Assembly (NCBI GenBank): GCA_016193385.1
Contig: JACPSF010000074.1
Location: 1 to 23,533 of the forward strand
From: Deltaproteobacteria bacterium
GTDB lineage: Bacteria > Desulfobacterota_B > Binatia > UBA9968
DNA: 23,533 nt
Direction of reading: 5' to 3'
This document shows, in pieces, positions 8,980 to 16,147 of the stretch. Both the position numbers and the translations under genes were made by a program. The notes below the pieces were generated by a model. That model was not told the DNA's origin. It searched no databases and worked only from the letters and a program-made list of their open reading frames with translations. Each line of letters begins with the position of its first letter. Position 1 is the stretch's first letter.

Positions 8980-10068
8980 TCACGGCTTGATCAGCGCTTT
9001 GATCGGGTACAGGTCCGCAAACTCCCCGCCAACGGCCTGAATGCAGCGCTCGGTCTCCTCCAGCGGAAAGACATGGCTCACCATTTCTTGAACCGGGAAC
9101 TTGTTGGCCTCGATCAGACGCAAGGTCGCGTCGACGGCGTCGTTATCCCCGGTATAGCAGCCCTGCAGGCGAATCTCGCCCCAAACGATCTTGTCCATTA
9201 GCAATGGGGTCACCGTCGTATCTCCGGTCAGACCCGCGACCACCAACGTTCCCTGTCGCCGCAGGCACTCGACCGAAGTCTTGATCGCCTGCGGGCTGCC
9301 GGAGACATCCACCACGACATCAGCCATCGCTCCACCGGTTTCGTCCCTGATGACTTCGATCGGGTTTTCCTTCTCCACGTTGATGGTTCGGTGGGCGCCA
9401 AAGCGTTTGGCCAACTCCAGCCGCTTTGCATCTCGACCGATCCCGGTGATAAACACGCGCGCGGCCCCGGAATTCCGGGCTGCGAACGCGCAGGCCAAGC
9501 CCTGCTGTCCCGGACCCTGGATCAGGACGAAATCTCCCATCTTGACGCCCCCCTGGCGCACCGCCCACTGAAAGCCGTTCGCCATGACGGAACCGACGAG
9601 GACAGCCGCCTCCGCGGGGAGATCATCGCTGATTTTGGTGGCCAGAGCGTCGGGTGCCAGATAGAGGTAATCAGCGAAGCCCCCGAAAAGGTGCGGCGGG
9701 TTGGCCGAGGAGGTCCGGCCACCGTAGCTTGTCCGCTTTTTGCAAAACCGCGCAGCGCCACGCCGGCAATCGGGACATCGGCCACAGCCCAATGCCCCTT
9801 TGAGGATGACGCGATCTCCTTCTTTTAATCCGTGGATGGAAGCCGCCTGGCGGCCGAGCTTGGCGATACGGCCGAGGATCTCGTGGCCCAAGATGATGGG
9901 AAGAGGGAGCTGCAGCTTGCCGCGGTAATATTTGAAATCCGTGCCGCACACCCCGCCCATCTCGATCGCCAAGAGCCCGCCCTCCGAAGGGATATCGGGA
10001 AGGGGATATTCGCGGATCTCGATCCTGTTCGGCTCGACTAACGTCGCCCCCCGACTGGTTGCCGCCAT
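8980..10068 (-). CDS. Zinc-dependent alcohol dehydrogenase, MDR superfamily
   Basis: This is a medium-chain dehydrogenase/reductase of 362 residues. The catalytic zinc ligands include C41 in GVCGTD and H62/E63 in GHE. The structural zinc lobe has four cysteines at 95, 98, 101 and 109, in the spacing C-x2-C-x2-C-x7-C. The Rossmann motif GPGQQG is at 185-190. The domain order GroES-like then NAD-binding is normal. It is the first gene of a minus-strand operon followed by two SDRs, which suggests successive alcohol or ketone oxidations in one catabolic route. A purine-rich AAAGGGGGA precedes the ATG. Sequence alone does not separate sorbitol-, threonine- or aryl-alcohol-type substrates. Confidence 0.92.
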   Translation of the reverse strand: MAATSRGATLVEPNRIEIREYPLPDIPSEGGLLAIEMGGVCGTDFKYYRGKLQLPLPIILGHEILGRIAKLGRQAASIHGLKEGDRVILKGALGCGRCPDCRRGAARFCKKRTSYGGRTSSANPPHLFGGFADYLYLAPDALATKISDDLPAEAAVLVGSVMANGFQWAVRQGGVKMGDFVLIQGPGQQGLACAFAARNSGAARVFITGIGRDAKRLELAKRFGAHRTINVEKENPIEVIRDETGGAMADVVVDVSGSPQAIKTSVECLRRQGTLVVAGLTGDTTVTPLLMDKIVWGEIRLQGCYTGDNDAVDATLRLIEANKFPVQEMVSHVFPLEETERCIQAVGGEFADLYPIKALIKP

Positions 10069-10217
10069 AAATCCCCCTTTCGCCTCTTCCTGCGGCCGAT
10101 CAGGCGCCGCAGGATTTTTGCGCCACCGCCCCGGATGTTTCCGTTAGGGAAGTGAGGTTTGTCTCTCGTGCCGTCTACGCATATACTGCCGCTGGCCGGC
10201 AAAATCAAGCAGAGGAC

Positions 10218-11546
10218 ATGGGTCAGGCGCTGCAAATTTGTCTTCTCGGGCTTATCCTCCTTACCTCCGGGTGTGCCCCTTACCTGGTGCTGCGCGGGGG
10301 CGTGGTCAATCCCGAAAAACTCCAAGAGATCAAGAGCGGGGTTGCGGCGCTGCGGGCCCTCGAGTTCAAAGCCGTAGTTCCCATTGAGGTGAAAGATCGC
10401 GCCGGGATGAAGCGCTATTTCACTGCCGAGCTCGATCGAGAGTACGGCGAGGAGCGGCTCAAAAATCTCGCGCTCCTTTACGGCAAACTGGGCCTTTTGC
10501 CTGCGGGGTTCGATCTGAGAAGCGCGCTGATCGAGTTTTACAGCTCCCAGGTGGCCGCCTTCTATGACCCCAGGGCCAAGAAGCTTTTTCTACCGGAAGA
10601 TTTGGGAGGGGGAATCGCGCTGGCCGCCGTTCAGTTTTTCGCCCAGAGAGACATTATGGGCGAGATGGTTCTGGCGCACGAGCTGACTCATGCCCTACAG
10701 GACCAGCACTTCTCGTTGGAGGAGCGGCTGGGGCCGTCGGGCAACAGCGATCAGATCTTGGCCCTGCGCGCGGTTGCGGAAGGCGATGCGACCTTGAGCG
10801 GGTTTGAATACTTGCTGGGCGACCTGGATGAGACCTCGCTTGCCCAGGTGAAAAAAGCGGTTCAGGAGAGCATTCAAGAGGCCCGCTCGCTTCTTTCCGA
10901 TATTCCGGGAGCCATCCTGGAAGAGCTTTTGTTTCAATATTACGGCGGGGTGTCGTTTGTATCCCGAGTCCTTCAAGAAAGGGGTTGGCTCGGAGTTAGC
11001 CTGCTCTATCGCTATCCACCCCTTTCCACTGAACAGATCCTCCACCCGGAGCGGTATTTTGATGAGCCCGATCCGCCTACGGGGATCGCTCTCAAGAGTC
11101 TCTCTTTTCTTTTTCCCCAGGACTGGAAAGAGATAGAGAACAACGTTCTGGGAGAGCTGATGGTTCGGGCCCTCTTTCAAAGGTTTTTTGCCGCGGAAGA
11201 GGCGGCGGCAGCGGCGGAGGGTTGGGACGGCGATCGCCTGGTAGCCTTCCGTCGCGGCGATGAGGTCTCTTTCATCTGGGCGACCGTGTGGGATTCGGTT
11301 GAGGATGCTGGGAAGTTCTACCGGCGCTACCAGGAGCTGCTCGCGCAAAAATATGCCGGCCCCGATGCGGCTTCCGCGGATTCCTTTGTCGAGCAGCGTG
11401 ACCGCCGGGTCATCGTGGTCGAGGGGTTGGCGAAGGAGCACGCCGAAAGGCAGATTGAAAAGATTTGGCAAGGGATGGTCCTCGAGCCCCAGCCTTTCAA
11501 CGCTTTTTTCTCACGCTTGAAGTCCAAGCCCGCAACGCCGCGCTAG
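10218..11546 (+). CDS. Putative zinc metallopeptidase lipoprotein (HELTH)
   Basis: This is a secreted lipoprotein of 442 residues. The start is set at ATG 10218 because it gives a compact lipoprotein signal, MGQALQICLLGLILLTSGC, with lipobox LTSGC and lipidated Cys19. A longer frame from GTG 10152 would add a non-hydrophobic 22-residue tail. The zinc-site motif HELTH is at 154-158 in VLAHELTHALQDQHF, and a candidate third ligand E188 lies in RAVAEGDATL, a gluzincin-like arrangement. The rest shows alternating helices and no transmembrane segment. I do not recognise a named family beyond the HExxH-ALQDQ peptidase-like proteins found in several soil phyla. It is divergent from the alcohol dehydrogenase operon and has no obvious functional link to it. 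Confidence 0.75.
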   Translation: MGQALQICLLGLILLTSGCAPYLVLRGGVVNPEKLQEIKSGVAALRALEFKAVVPIEVKDRAGMKRYFTAELDREYGEERLKNLALLYGKLGLLPAGFDLRSALIEFYSSQVAAFYDPRAKKLFLPEDLGGGIALAAVQFFAQRDIMGEMVLAHELTHALQDQHFSLEERLGPSGNSDQILALRAVAEGDATLSGFEYLLGDLDETSLAQVKKAVQESIQEARSLLSDIPGAILEELLFQYYGGVSFVSRVLQERGWLGVSLLYRYPPLSTEQILHPERYFDEPDPPTGIALKSLSFLFPQDWKEIENNVLGELMVRALFQRFFAAEEAAAAAEGWDGDRLVAFRRGDEVSFIWATVWDSVEDAGKFYRRYQELLAQKYAGPDAASADSFVEQRDRRVIVVEGLAKEHAERQIEKIWQGMVLEPQPFNAFFSRLKSKPATPR

Positions 11547-11918
11547 AATTGGCCTAGACGCACCCCGAGCCGTAGGATCGGGGGGGGCGGTACTGAATCG
11601 CTTCGGAGATATGGGCCGGCTGGTTCTTTTCTTTCTGTCACGGCCGCTCTTGGGCCTTTTTGGCGAGGCGGACCAGAGCTCCTGAAGGGCCTTGAATCCA
11701 AAAAACGAGAATATCCGTTGATTTCCTTCCCAGGTTTGCGAAGGCGCAACACTCTTTTAGATAAGCTTCCTCTCGGCTTACAACCTAGGAATCGGCTTGA
11801 TAGCTGGCGGCGCTTCGCTGGCATACGTTTTGCCTGTTGCGGACTGATGTTCTTGGATCTTTCAGCTATCCCCTTGACTATGCAATCCAATGCCCACTCC
11901 CGTTCGAGGAGGTGAACT
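11547..11918. other. 372-nt gene-free region upstream of the ABC binding-protein gene
   Basis: I see no intact gene, tRNA or intrinsic terminator. A small stem, CCCCGA-N9-TCGGGG (11563-11583), lacks a T tract. The only coding trace is the ComM-like tail at 11587-11625 on the minus strand. The remainder (about 11626-11900) contains no motif I can name. GAGGAGG just before 11919 is the ribosome site of the next gene. Confidence 0.6.
11587..11625 (-). pseudogene. Remnant of a ComM (Mg-chelatase-like) C-terminal tail
   Basis: Read on the minus strand, thirteen codons give NQPAHISEAIQYR, the conserved end of ComM/YifB proteins. A stop lies five codons upstream and unrelated sequence follows. The DNA at 11589-11623 matches the comM copy at 23131-23164 in 30 of 35 positions with one gap. 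Three of the four substitutions are synonymous and one is Ile/Val, the pattern expected of former coding sequence. It is too short to be a gene. A chance match is unlikely but not excluded. Confidence 0.5.
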
Positions 11919-12950
11919 ATGACACGGCTAAGTTTTTTGGTGGCCGGCTTGGTTGGACTAGCTGCCATTGTGGCATTGGCTCAACAGGGGCCGGCCGCGA
12001 CCATCGACGAATTGATAGCGGCAGCCAGGAAGGAAGGGAGGATAGAGTTTTATGCCGCGTCCACCCTGACCCCCGAGGGTGCTCAGAAGTTGGGAGAGGG
12101 CTTCAACAAAAAATACAACCTCAACATCAAGCTGAATTATCACCCTTCGGGGAACATGGCTAGGGATGTTGGGCAGGTAGCGAGCTTTGCGGCTGCTGGG
12201 GCGCCTCCGGAGTGGGACCTCATGGTAGTGACCGATGCGCATCACGCCACGTTATGGCTGAAAAAGCTGCACCAGCCTTTCGACTACGCCAGGCTCGGTG
12301 TGGGTCTGAAGTCGATGGAATACGATAACGGCACAGTCATTCTAGCCCACGGGTTTATTCTCCCTGCTTATAATAGCAAGGTCCTGGCTCTCAAAGACGT
12401 GCCCAGGTCCTGGGAAGATCTTGTAGATCCGAAGTGGAAGGGGGGCAAGTTGGGCATGACCACGGCGGTCCACCAATTGGCCCGGCTGGCCACTGCATGG
12501 GGTGAGGAGAAGGCAACCAGGTACGTGAAAGCCCTGGCCGGGCAGCAGCCCGTCCTGGGACAGCCGGCAGAGATCTCCACTCGCCTCCAGTTAGGTGAGA
12601 TCCTGGTTGTGATCGCGTTAGCCGAGGGGTTCATTCACAGGGCGAAAGTGACCGGCGCTCCCGTCGTCCATGCCGGCATCGAGCCAGTAATCGCACATGC
12701 GTCCAATGCTGGCGTGCTTAAGGGCGCTCGCCATCCCAACGTGGGGCACCTCTTTGCCGCTTTTCTCACAACACCCGAGGCACAAGAAATCTGGGAGAAA
12801 TACCGCGGCGAGAGCTCCGCCTTTGTGCCCGGGACGACGGCCTACAGGTACGCGCAGGGAAAGAAGGTGCTGTACCTGGCCCAGGATAAAGCCGAGATGG
12901 TGGAGAGGCTCACCACAGAATACACCAAGATCCTGGGATTCATGAAGTAA
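11919..12950 (+). CDS. ABC-type extracellular solute-binding protein (family 1, Fe3+/polyamine-type fold)
   Basis: This is a periplasmic binding protein of 343 residues. A Sec signal, MTRLSFLVAGLVGLAAIVALA, covers about 1-22, and the mature part starts near QQGPAATIDELIAAARKEG. The phrases YAASTLTPEGAQKLGEGFNKKYNL, DLMVV, PRSWEDLVDPKWKGGKLGM and FLTTPEAQEIWEKY are typical of AfuA/FbpA/PotD-like receptors. They fold as two lobes around a ligand. GAGGAGG five bases upstream of the ATG supports the start. The usual partner genes (permease, ATPase) are missing. Only a permease-like tail survives just downstream at 13020-13157. The ligand may be a metal chelate or a small organic molecule; the sequence does not decide. 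Confidence 0.88.
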   Translation: MTRLSFLVAGLVGLAAIVALAQQGPAATIDELIAAARKEGRIEFYAASTLTPEGAQKLGEGFNKKYNLNIKLNYHPSGNMARDVGQVASFAAAGAPPEWDLMVVTDAHHATLWLKKLHQPFDYARLGVGLKSMEYDNGTVILAHGFILPAYNSKVLALKDVPRSWEDLVDPKWKGGKLGMTTAVHQLARLATAWGEEKATRYVKALAGQQPVLGQPAEISTRLQLGEILVVIALAEGFIHRAKVTGAPVVHAGIEPVIAHASNAGVLKGARHPNVGHLFAAFLTTPEAQEIWEKYRGESSAFVPGTTAYRYAQGKKVLYLAQDKAEMVERLTTEYTKILGFMK

Positions 12951-13019
12951 ACAAGGATTCTCCATTCAGAAGGAGGAGAAGCTCATAGTTTCTCTGTAGC
13001 GTTTACCGCCGGTTGGTAA

Positions 13020-13157
13020 CCGCTGCTCGATTACCTGGCCGGGAATGAGTTTGAAAAGGCCACCGTCATGGCCGTCTTCATTGTCTTTCTCATCTTTGTG
13101 GCTGCCCTTGTAGGCCTTGCTTTCGGCCTGCGGCTAGGGGCAGCGGGGAGGGGCTGA
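13020..13157 (+). pseudogene. Remnant of an ABC-transporter permease C-terminus
   Basis: A stop (TAA 13017-13019) is followed by 45 in-frame codons and TGA at 13155-13157. They encode PLLDYLAGNEFEKATVMAVF, then a hydrophobic helix rich in V, I, L, F and A (about 13068-13122), then the basic end GLRLGAAGRG. A short polar loop, one last membrane helix and an Arg-rich tail are what the ends of binding-protein-dependent permeases look like. The position directly after a binding-protein gene is where that permease belongs. A strong ribosome site, AAGGAGGAG (12970-12978), remains upstream without a start gene, suggesting an internal deletion that kept both ends. Confidence 0.55.
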
Positions 13158-13194
13158 AAGGCTTTGAGTGATGAGTCAGAATAAAGGAGATTGG

Positions 13195-13254
13195 ATGGAC
13201 AAAAATCGGGGGAGGCCGTCATTATTTGAAGCCCGATGCAAGGGAGGTTCGTAA
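13195..13254 (+). CDS. Possible 19-codon leader ORF coupled to the TctC-type gene
   Basis: ATG at 13195 is preceded by AAAGGAGA (13183-13190) at good spacing. It encodes MDKNRGRPSLFEARCKGGS and ends in TAA at 13252-13254. The stop overlaps the downstream ATG by one base (TAATG), the classic layout for translational coupling. The peptide resembles nothing I know. It may be a leader, a remnant of another gene start, or chance. Confidence 0.3.
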   Translation: MDKNRGRPSLFEARCKGGS

Positions 13255-14321
13255 TGAAGGTTCGATTTCTTTTCGTCGTCACTGTAATCTTGTTTGCCGG
13301 ATGGTTGCTTGCTCTGCCGAAAACTTTTCATTTTATCAGTGGGACAGCTCACGCTCAGACCGCTCCCTTTTATCAAGGGAAAACTATCAGGCTGATCGAG
13401 GGCTTCGGCGTTGGTGGGGCATCCGACCTGTGGGCGCGCCTCATCGCCCGGTATATGTCCAAGCATATTACGGGAAATCCCGATATCATTGTGCAGAGTA
13501 TGCCCGGGGCTGGCGGAGTCATCGCATCCAACTACGTCTACAACGTCGCCAAGCCCGACGGGTTGACCGTTGGCATGGTGCTACCTTTCCTGGTTTTCGA
13601 TCAGGTTGTAGGGCGCCAAGAGGTTAAGTTTGATTATCGTAAATTTCAATGGATCGGGACGCAGGAAAAATACTATCAGCTGCTCTACATGCGGGCTGAC
13701 GCTCCTTTTAAGTCTATGGGAGATATCATTAAAGCCAAGGAGCCGCCGAAATGCGGCGGGTCAGGGACTATTAGCGGTGTCCTAAATAACCTCCTTGAGG
13801 AGACCCTAGGGGCAAAATTTAACATGGTGTTGGGTTATAGGGACGGACCCGAGACAGACCTGGGAGTCGAGCGAAGAGAGGTGGTCTGCCGTGGCATGGA
13901 TCTCGTGTCCCACTTTGTGCGGGAACCTTTCCTTACCTGGCACAAAACGGGCTTCGATCGCCATCTCGTCCAGACCCCGCGCAAGCGGGATCACAGGACA
14001 CCCGATACACCCACCATTTGGGAACTCATGGATGAATACAAGACTCCTGAGGTGGGTCGGCGCGTAGCCCAGACCATACTGGCAAGCGGGGAATTCGGCC
14101 GCCCAATGATGGCTCCTCCGGGAACTCCAGCAGAAAGAGTCAAAATTCTGCGCGAGGCCTATGCCAGGGCGATGAAAGACCCGGAGCTGATCGCTGAGGC
14201 AAAAAAGAGCAGGCTGGACATGGACCCCTCCACGGGCGAAGAGCTGCAAGCCCTCGCAAACGAAGTGATGAGTCAACGGCCCGAGGTTGTCGCGCGGGTG
14301 AAGAAGATTTTGGGACAATGA
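13254..14321 (+). CDS. Tripartite tricarboxylate transporter-type (Bug/TctC) substrate-binding protein
   Basis: This is a periplasmic receptor of the Bug/TctC family, 355 residues, which binds carboxylates or related polar ligands. The start is placed at ATG 13254 rather than 13236: AGGGAGG (13241-13247) sits six bases before it, and MKVRFLFVVTVILFAGWLLA is then an uninterrupted signal peptide. Cleavage is likely after AHA in GTAHAQTAPF. Family motifs are FYQGKTIRLIEGFGVGGASD, the QSMPGAGGVIASNYVYNVAKPDG block and MMAPPGTPAERVKILREAYARAMKDPE near the end. No TctA or TctB membrane gene is in the window, so the receptor is either an orphan or works with a distant transporter. It is followed directly by CoA-linked catabolic genes, which hints that its ligand feeds them. 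Confidence 0.9.
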   Translation: MKVRFLFVVTVILFAGWLLALPKTFHFISGTAHAQTAPFYQGKTIRLIEGFGVGGASDLWARLIARYMSKHITGNPDIIVQSMPGAGGVIASNYVYNVAKPDGLTVGMVLPFLVFDQVVGRQEVKFDYRKFQWIGTQEKYYQLLYMRADAPFKSMGDIIKAKEPPKCGGSGTISGVLNNLLEETLGAKFNMVLGYRDGPETDLGVERREVVCRGMDLVSHFVREPFLTWHKTGFDRHLVQTPRKRDHRTPDTPTIWELMDEYKTPEVGRRVAQTILASGEFGRPMMAPPGTPAERVKILREAYARAMKDPELIAEAKKSRLDMDPSTGEELQALANEVMSQRPEVVARVKKILGQ

Positions 14322-14401
14322 GCAAAAAGGGGATACTAATAACAGACGCACGGGGCTTAGTTGGGGCCTATGTGGTGGCCCAGATGCTCTTAGAAAAGTG
14401 A
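14318..14401 (+). pseudogene. Remnant of an NAD-dependent epimerase/dehydratase N-terminus
   Basis: The ATG overlaps the TctC stop as ATGA (14318-14321). Twenty-seven codons encode MSKKGILITDARGLVGAYVV and then AQMLLEK before TGA at 14399-14401. This is the first strand, the nucleotide-binding turn (GARGLVG in intact members, here DARGLVG, with the first glycine lost) and the first helix of an extended SDR. Nothing epimerase-like continues after the stop, so it is a truncated head rather than a point nonsense mutation. The tight coupling suggests that an epimerase was once the next gene of this operon. Confidence 0.5.
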
Positions 14402-14521
14402 GAGACCCTGCTTGAGACCTTTAGGTGTCCAAAAAATCGTGGAGTGAGGGCCCGGGGGCTTGAAAATCGACGCAAAACTCTCTACTCAAGCAAATGTTTC
14501 GCTTTCGGGGAGGATTGCAAA

Positions 14522-15703
14522 GTGGCTGAGCAGCCGATAAAAGATAAAACCGCCATCGCAGGGATAGGGTGGACGCAGTTCACTCGGAACGCAGGAACGA
14601 CCGTGGCTAATCTGGCGGCCGAGGCCAGCCTCATGGCGATAGCGGACGCAGGGCTGTCGGTCCAAGACATTGATGGGGTGGTTAGTTATTTTCACAAGAA
14701 GAATGATACCGTGCACTCCCAGCAGCTGGTTCACATCCTGGGCATAAAGCGATGTAATTTTACCTGTCTCAATGACGGAGGTGGGAGCTGGAACGCTGCG
14801 TCTGTGCTGTCGGCGGCGATGTTGGTTTACTCCGGGATCTGCAAGCACGTCTTGGTGTACAGGGCACGGAAGACGTACAGCGAAGGTCGGGCCGCCCGGC
14901 TGCTGCGCGCGAACGATGTCGCTGGACCCGATCAGTTTATCACGCCCTTTGGTTCGCACCATGCCGCGGCAACATTCGGCCATCATGCGACGGCGCATAT
15001 GGCCAAGTATGGAACCACCACTCTGGACTTCGCTCATCTAGCCGTGACTCAACGCGAGCACGCGACCCTCAACAAGAAGGCAATGATGCGCAAGCCCATC
15101 ACAATTGAGGACCACCAGAACTCCAGGTGGATCATCTACCCATGCCGGCTACTGGACTGTTGCCAGGAGAGCGACGGCGCCGTGGCGCTGGTGGTGACCT
15201 CAGCGGAACGGGCGCGGAGCCTGCGACATGCTCCGGTGTACATTATGGCGGGCATTGGCGGGGCAGGCGAAACGGCGGGGCTATGGGAAACCAACGGGGT
15301 GAATGGCGCGCCGCTTCTATACGAAGCGGCCGGGATCTCACCCAAGGATGTTAGCCTGGCTGAGCTCTATGACCCGTTCACGTTCATGTGCATGATTCAC
15401 ATGCAGGACTTCCGGCTCGTGGAGAAGGGTGGGGTGGGAGCGTGGGTGCGGGAGAGGCACAATGCGCTGGACGGGGATCTCCCTGTGAATACTCACGGCG
15501 GGCTCCTCTCCGAGGCGCACATACATGGGTTGAATCACTTCATCGAGGCGGTGCAGCAGTTACGGCCTGAAGGTGTGATGGACGACCTGTGCGAGGGACC
15601 TCACACCTACGATCGCTCCATGTGCCGCCAGGTAAGGGACCCGAAGATCGCGCTCGTTTGCGGCGAAGGGGGCGGAAGCGCGATGTTGCTGCGCACGGCA
15701 TAA
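14522..15703 (+). CDS. Thiolase-like protein (SCP2/lipid-transfer thiolase family)
   Basis: This protein has the thiolase fold of the SCP2-thiolase/acetyl-CoA acetyltransferase-like branch. The start is set at GTG 14522: GGGGAGG (14507-14513) lies eight bases before it, and VAEQPIKDKTAIAGIGWTQF is the expected first strand. A farther GTG at 14444 would add an unrelated tail. The product is 393 residues. The usual nucleophile-cysteine region reads CLNDGGGSWNAASVLSAAML, so a classic CxS active site is absent, as in Ltp-type members. The C-terminal block is NTHGGLLSEAHIHG, with H325 and H333. The next gene, a DUF35 zinc-ribbon protein, starts three bases after the stop. Such pairs form complexes, for example the Ltp2-DUF35 retro-aldolases of steroid side-chain degradation. 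The exact reaction here is inferred only. Confidence 0.88.
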   Translation: MAEQPIKDKTAIAGIGWTQFTRNAGTTVANLAAEASLMAIADAGLSVQDIDGVVSYFHKKNDTVHSQQLVHILGIKRCNFTCLNDGGGSWNAASVLSAAMLVYSGICKHVLVYRARKTYSEGRAARLLRANDVAGPDQFITPFGSHHAAATFGHHATAHMAKYGTTTLDFAHLAVTQREHATLNKKAMMRKPITIEDHQNSRWIIYPCRLLDCCQESDGAVALVVTSAERARSLRHAPVYIMAGIGGAGETAGLWETNGVNGAPLLYEAAGISPKDVSLAELYDPFTFMCMIHMQDFRLVEKGGVGAWVRERHNALDGDLPVNTHGGLLSEAHIHGLNHFIEAVQQLRPEGVMDDLCEGPHTYDRSMCRQVRDPKIALVCGEGGGSAMLLRTA

Positions 15704-15706
15704 GCC

Positions 15707-16126
15707 ATGCCTGAGTACACGAAGCCTTTACCCATACCGGATCTCGATACGGAGCCTTTCTGGCGGTTTTGCAAAGCGCATGAACTGCGAGCGCAACGAT
15801 GCGCTCGCTGCGGTAAGATGAGATGGCCGCCCCAAGGTTTGTGCCGTGATTGCCACTGTTGGGATTTTGAGTGGGTCAAGCTAGGCGGCGCGGGGAGAGT
15901 CGACTCTTACGTCGTAGTGCACCATGTCGTTCTACCCGCTTTTTCGAACGCCGCCCCTTATGTCATCGCCCAGATCGTCCTGGACGGCACGGAGGATCGG
16001 GTGCGGATCACGAGTAATATCGTCGGTTGTCCTTGGGAGCAGGTCAAAGTGGGCATGCGGGTACGAGCGGTTTTCGAGGACGTGACCCCAGAGGTGGCCT
16101 TGCCGAAGTTCCGCCCTGACCCGTGA
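15707..16126 (+). CDS. DUF35 zinc-ribbon/OB-fold protein, thiolase partner
   Basis: This is a 139-residue protein with an N-terminal rubredoxin-like zinc ribbon and a C-terminal OB-fold. The ribbon cysteines are in QRCARCGKMRWPPQGLCRDC (about 31-50), two CxxC knuckles. The OB part follows with GAGRVDSYVVVHHVV and PYVIAQIVLDGTEDRVRITSNIVG. DUF35 proteins bind acyl-CoA or bridge a thiolase-like partner, and the gene order thiolase then DUF35 is the usual one. The stop of the thiolase gene and this ATG are separated by three bases, so the two are surely co-translated. It is unlikely to be an enzyme by itself. Confidence 0.92.
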   Translation: MPEYTKPLPIPDLDTEPFWRFCKAHELRAQRCARCGKMRWPPQGLCRDCHCWDFEWVKLGGAGRVDSYVVVHHVVLPAFSNAAPYVIAQIVLDGTEDRVRITSNIVGCPWEQVKVGMRVRAVFEDVTPEVALPKFRPDP

Positions 16127-16147
16127 GAGACAACGAAGGAGGGACTC

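Noticed and set aside
11611..11685. A short plus-strand frame beginning MGRLVLFFLSRPLLG.
   Set aside because: No ribosome site precedes it and it overlaps the ComM-tail relic on the other strand; the hydrophobic look is likely accidental.
11543..11968. A 141-residue minus-strand frame in the gap before the ABC binding protein.
   Set aside because: It overlaps the ribosome site and start of a secure gene and shows no domain. The ComM-like codons in this area are in a different frame.
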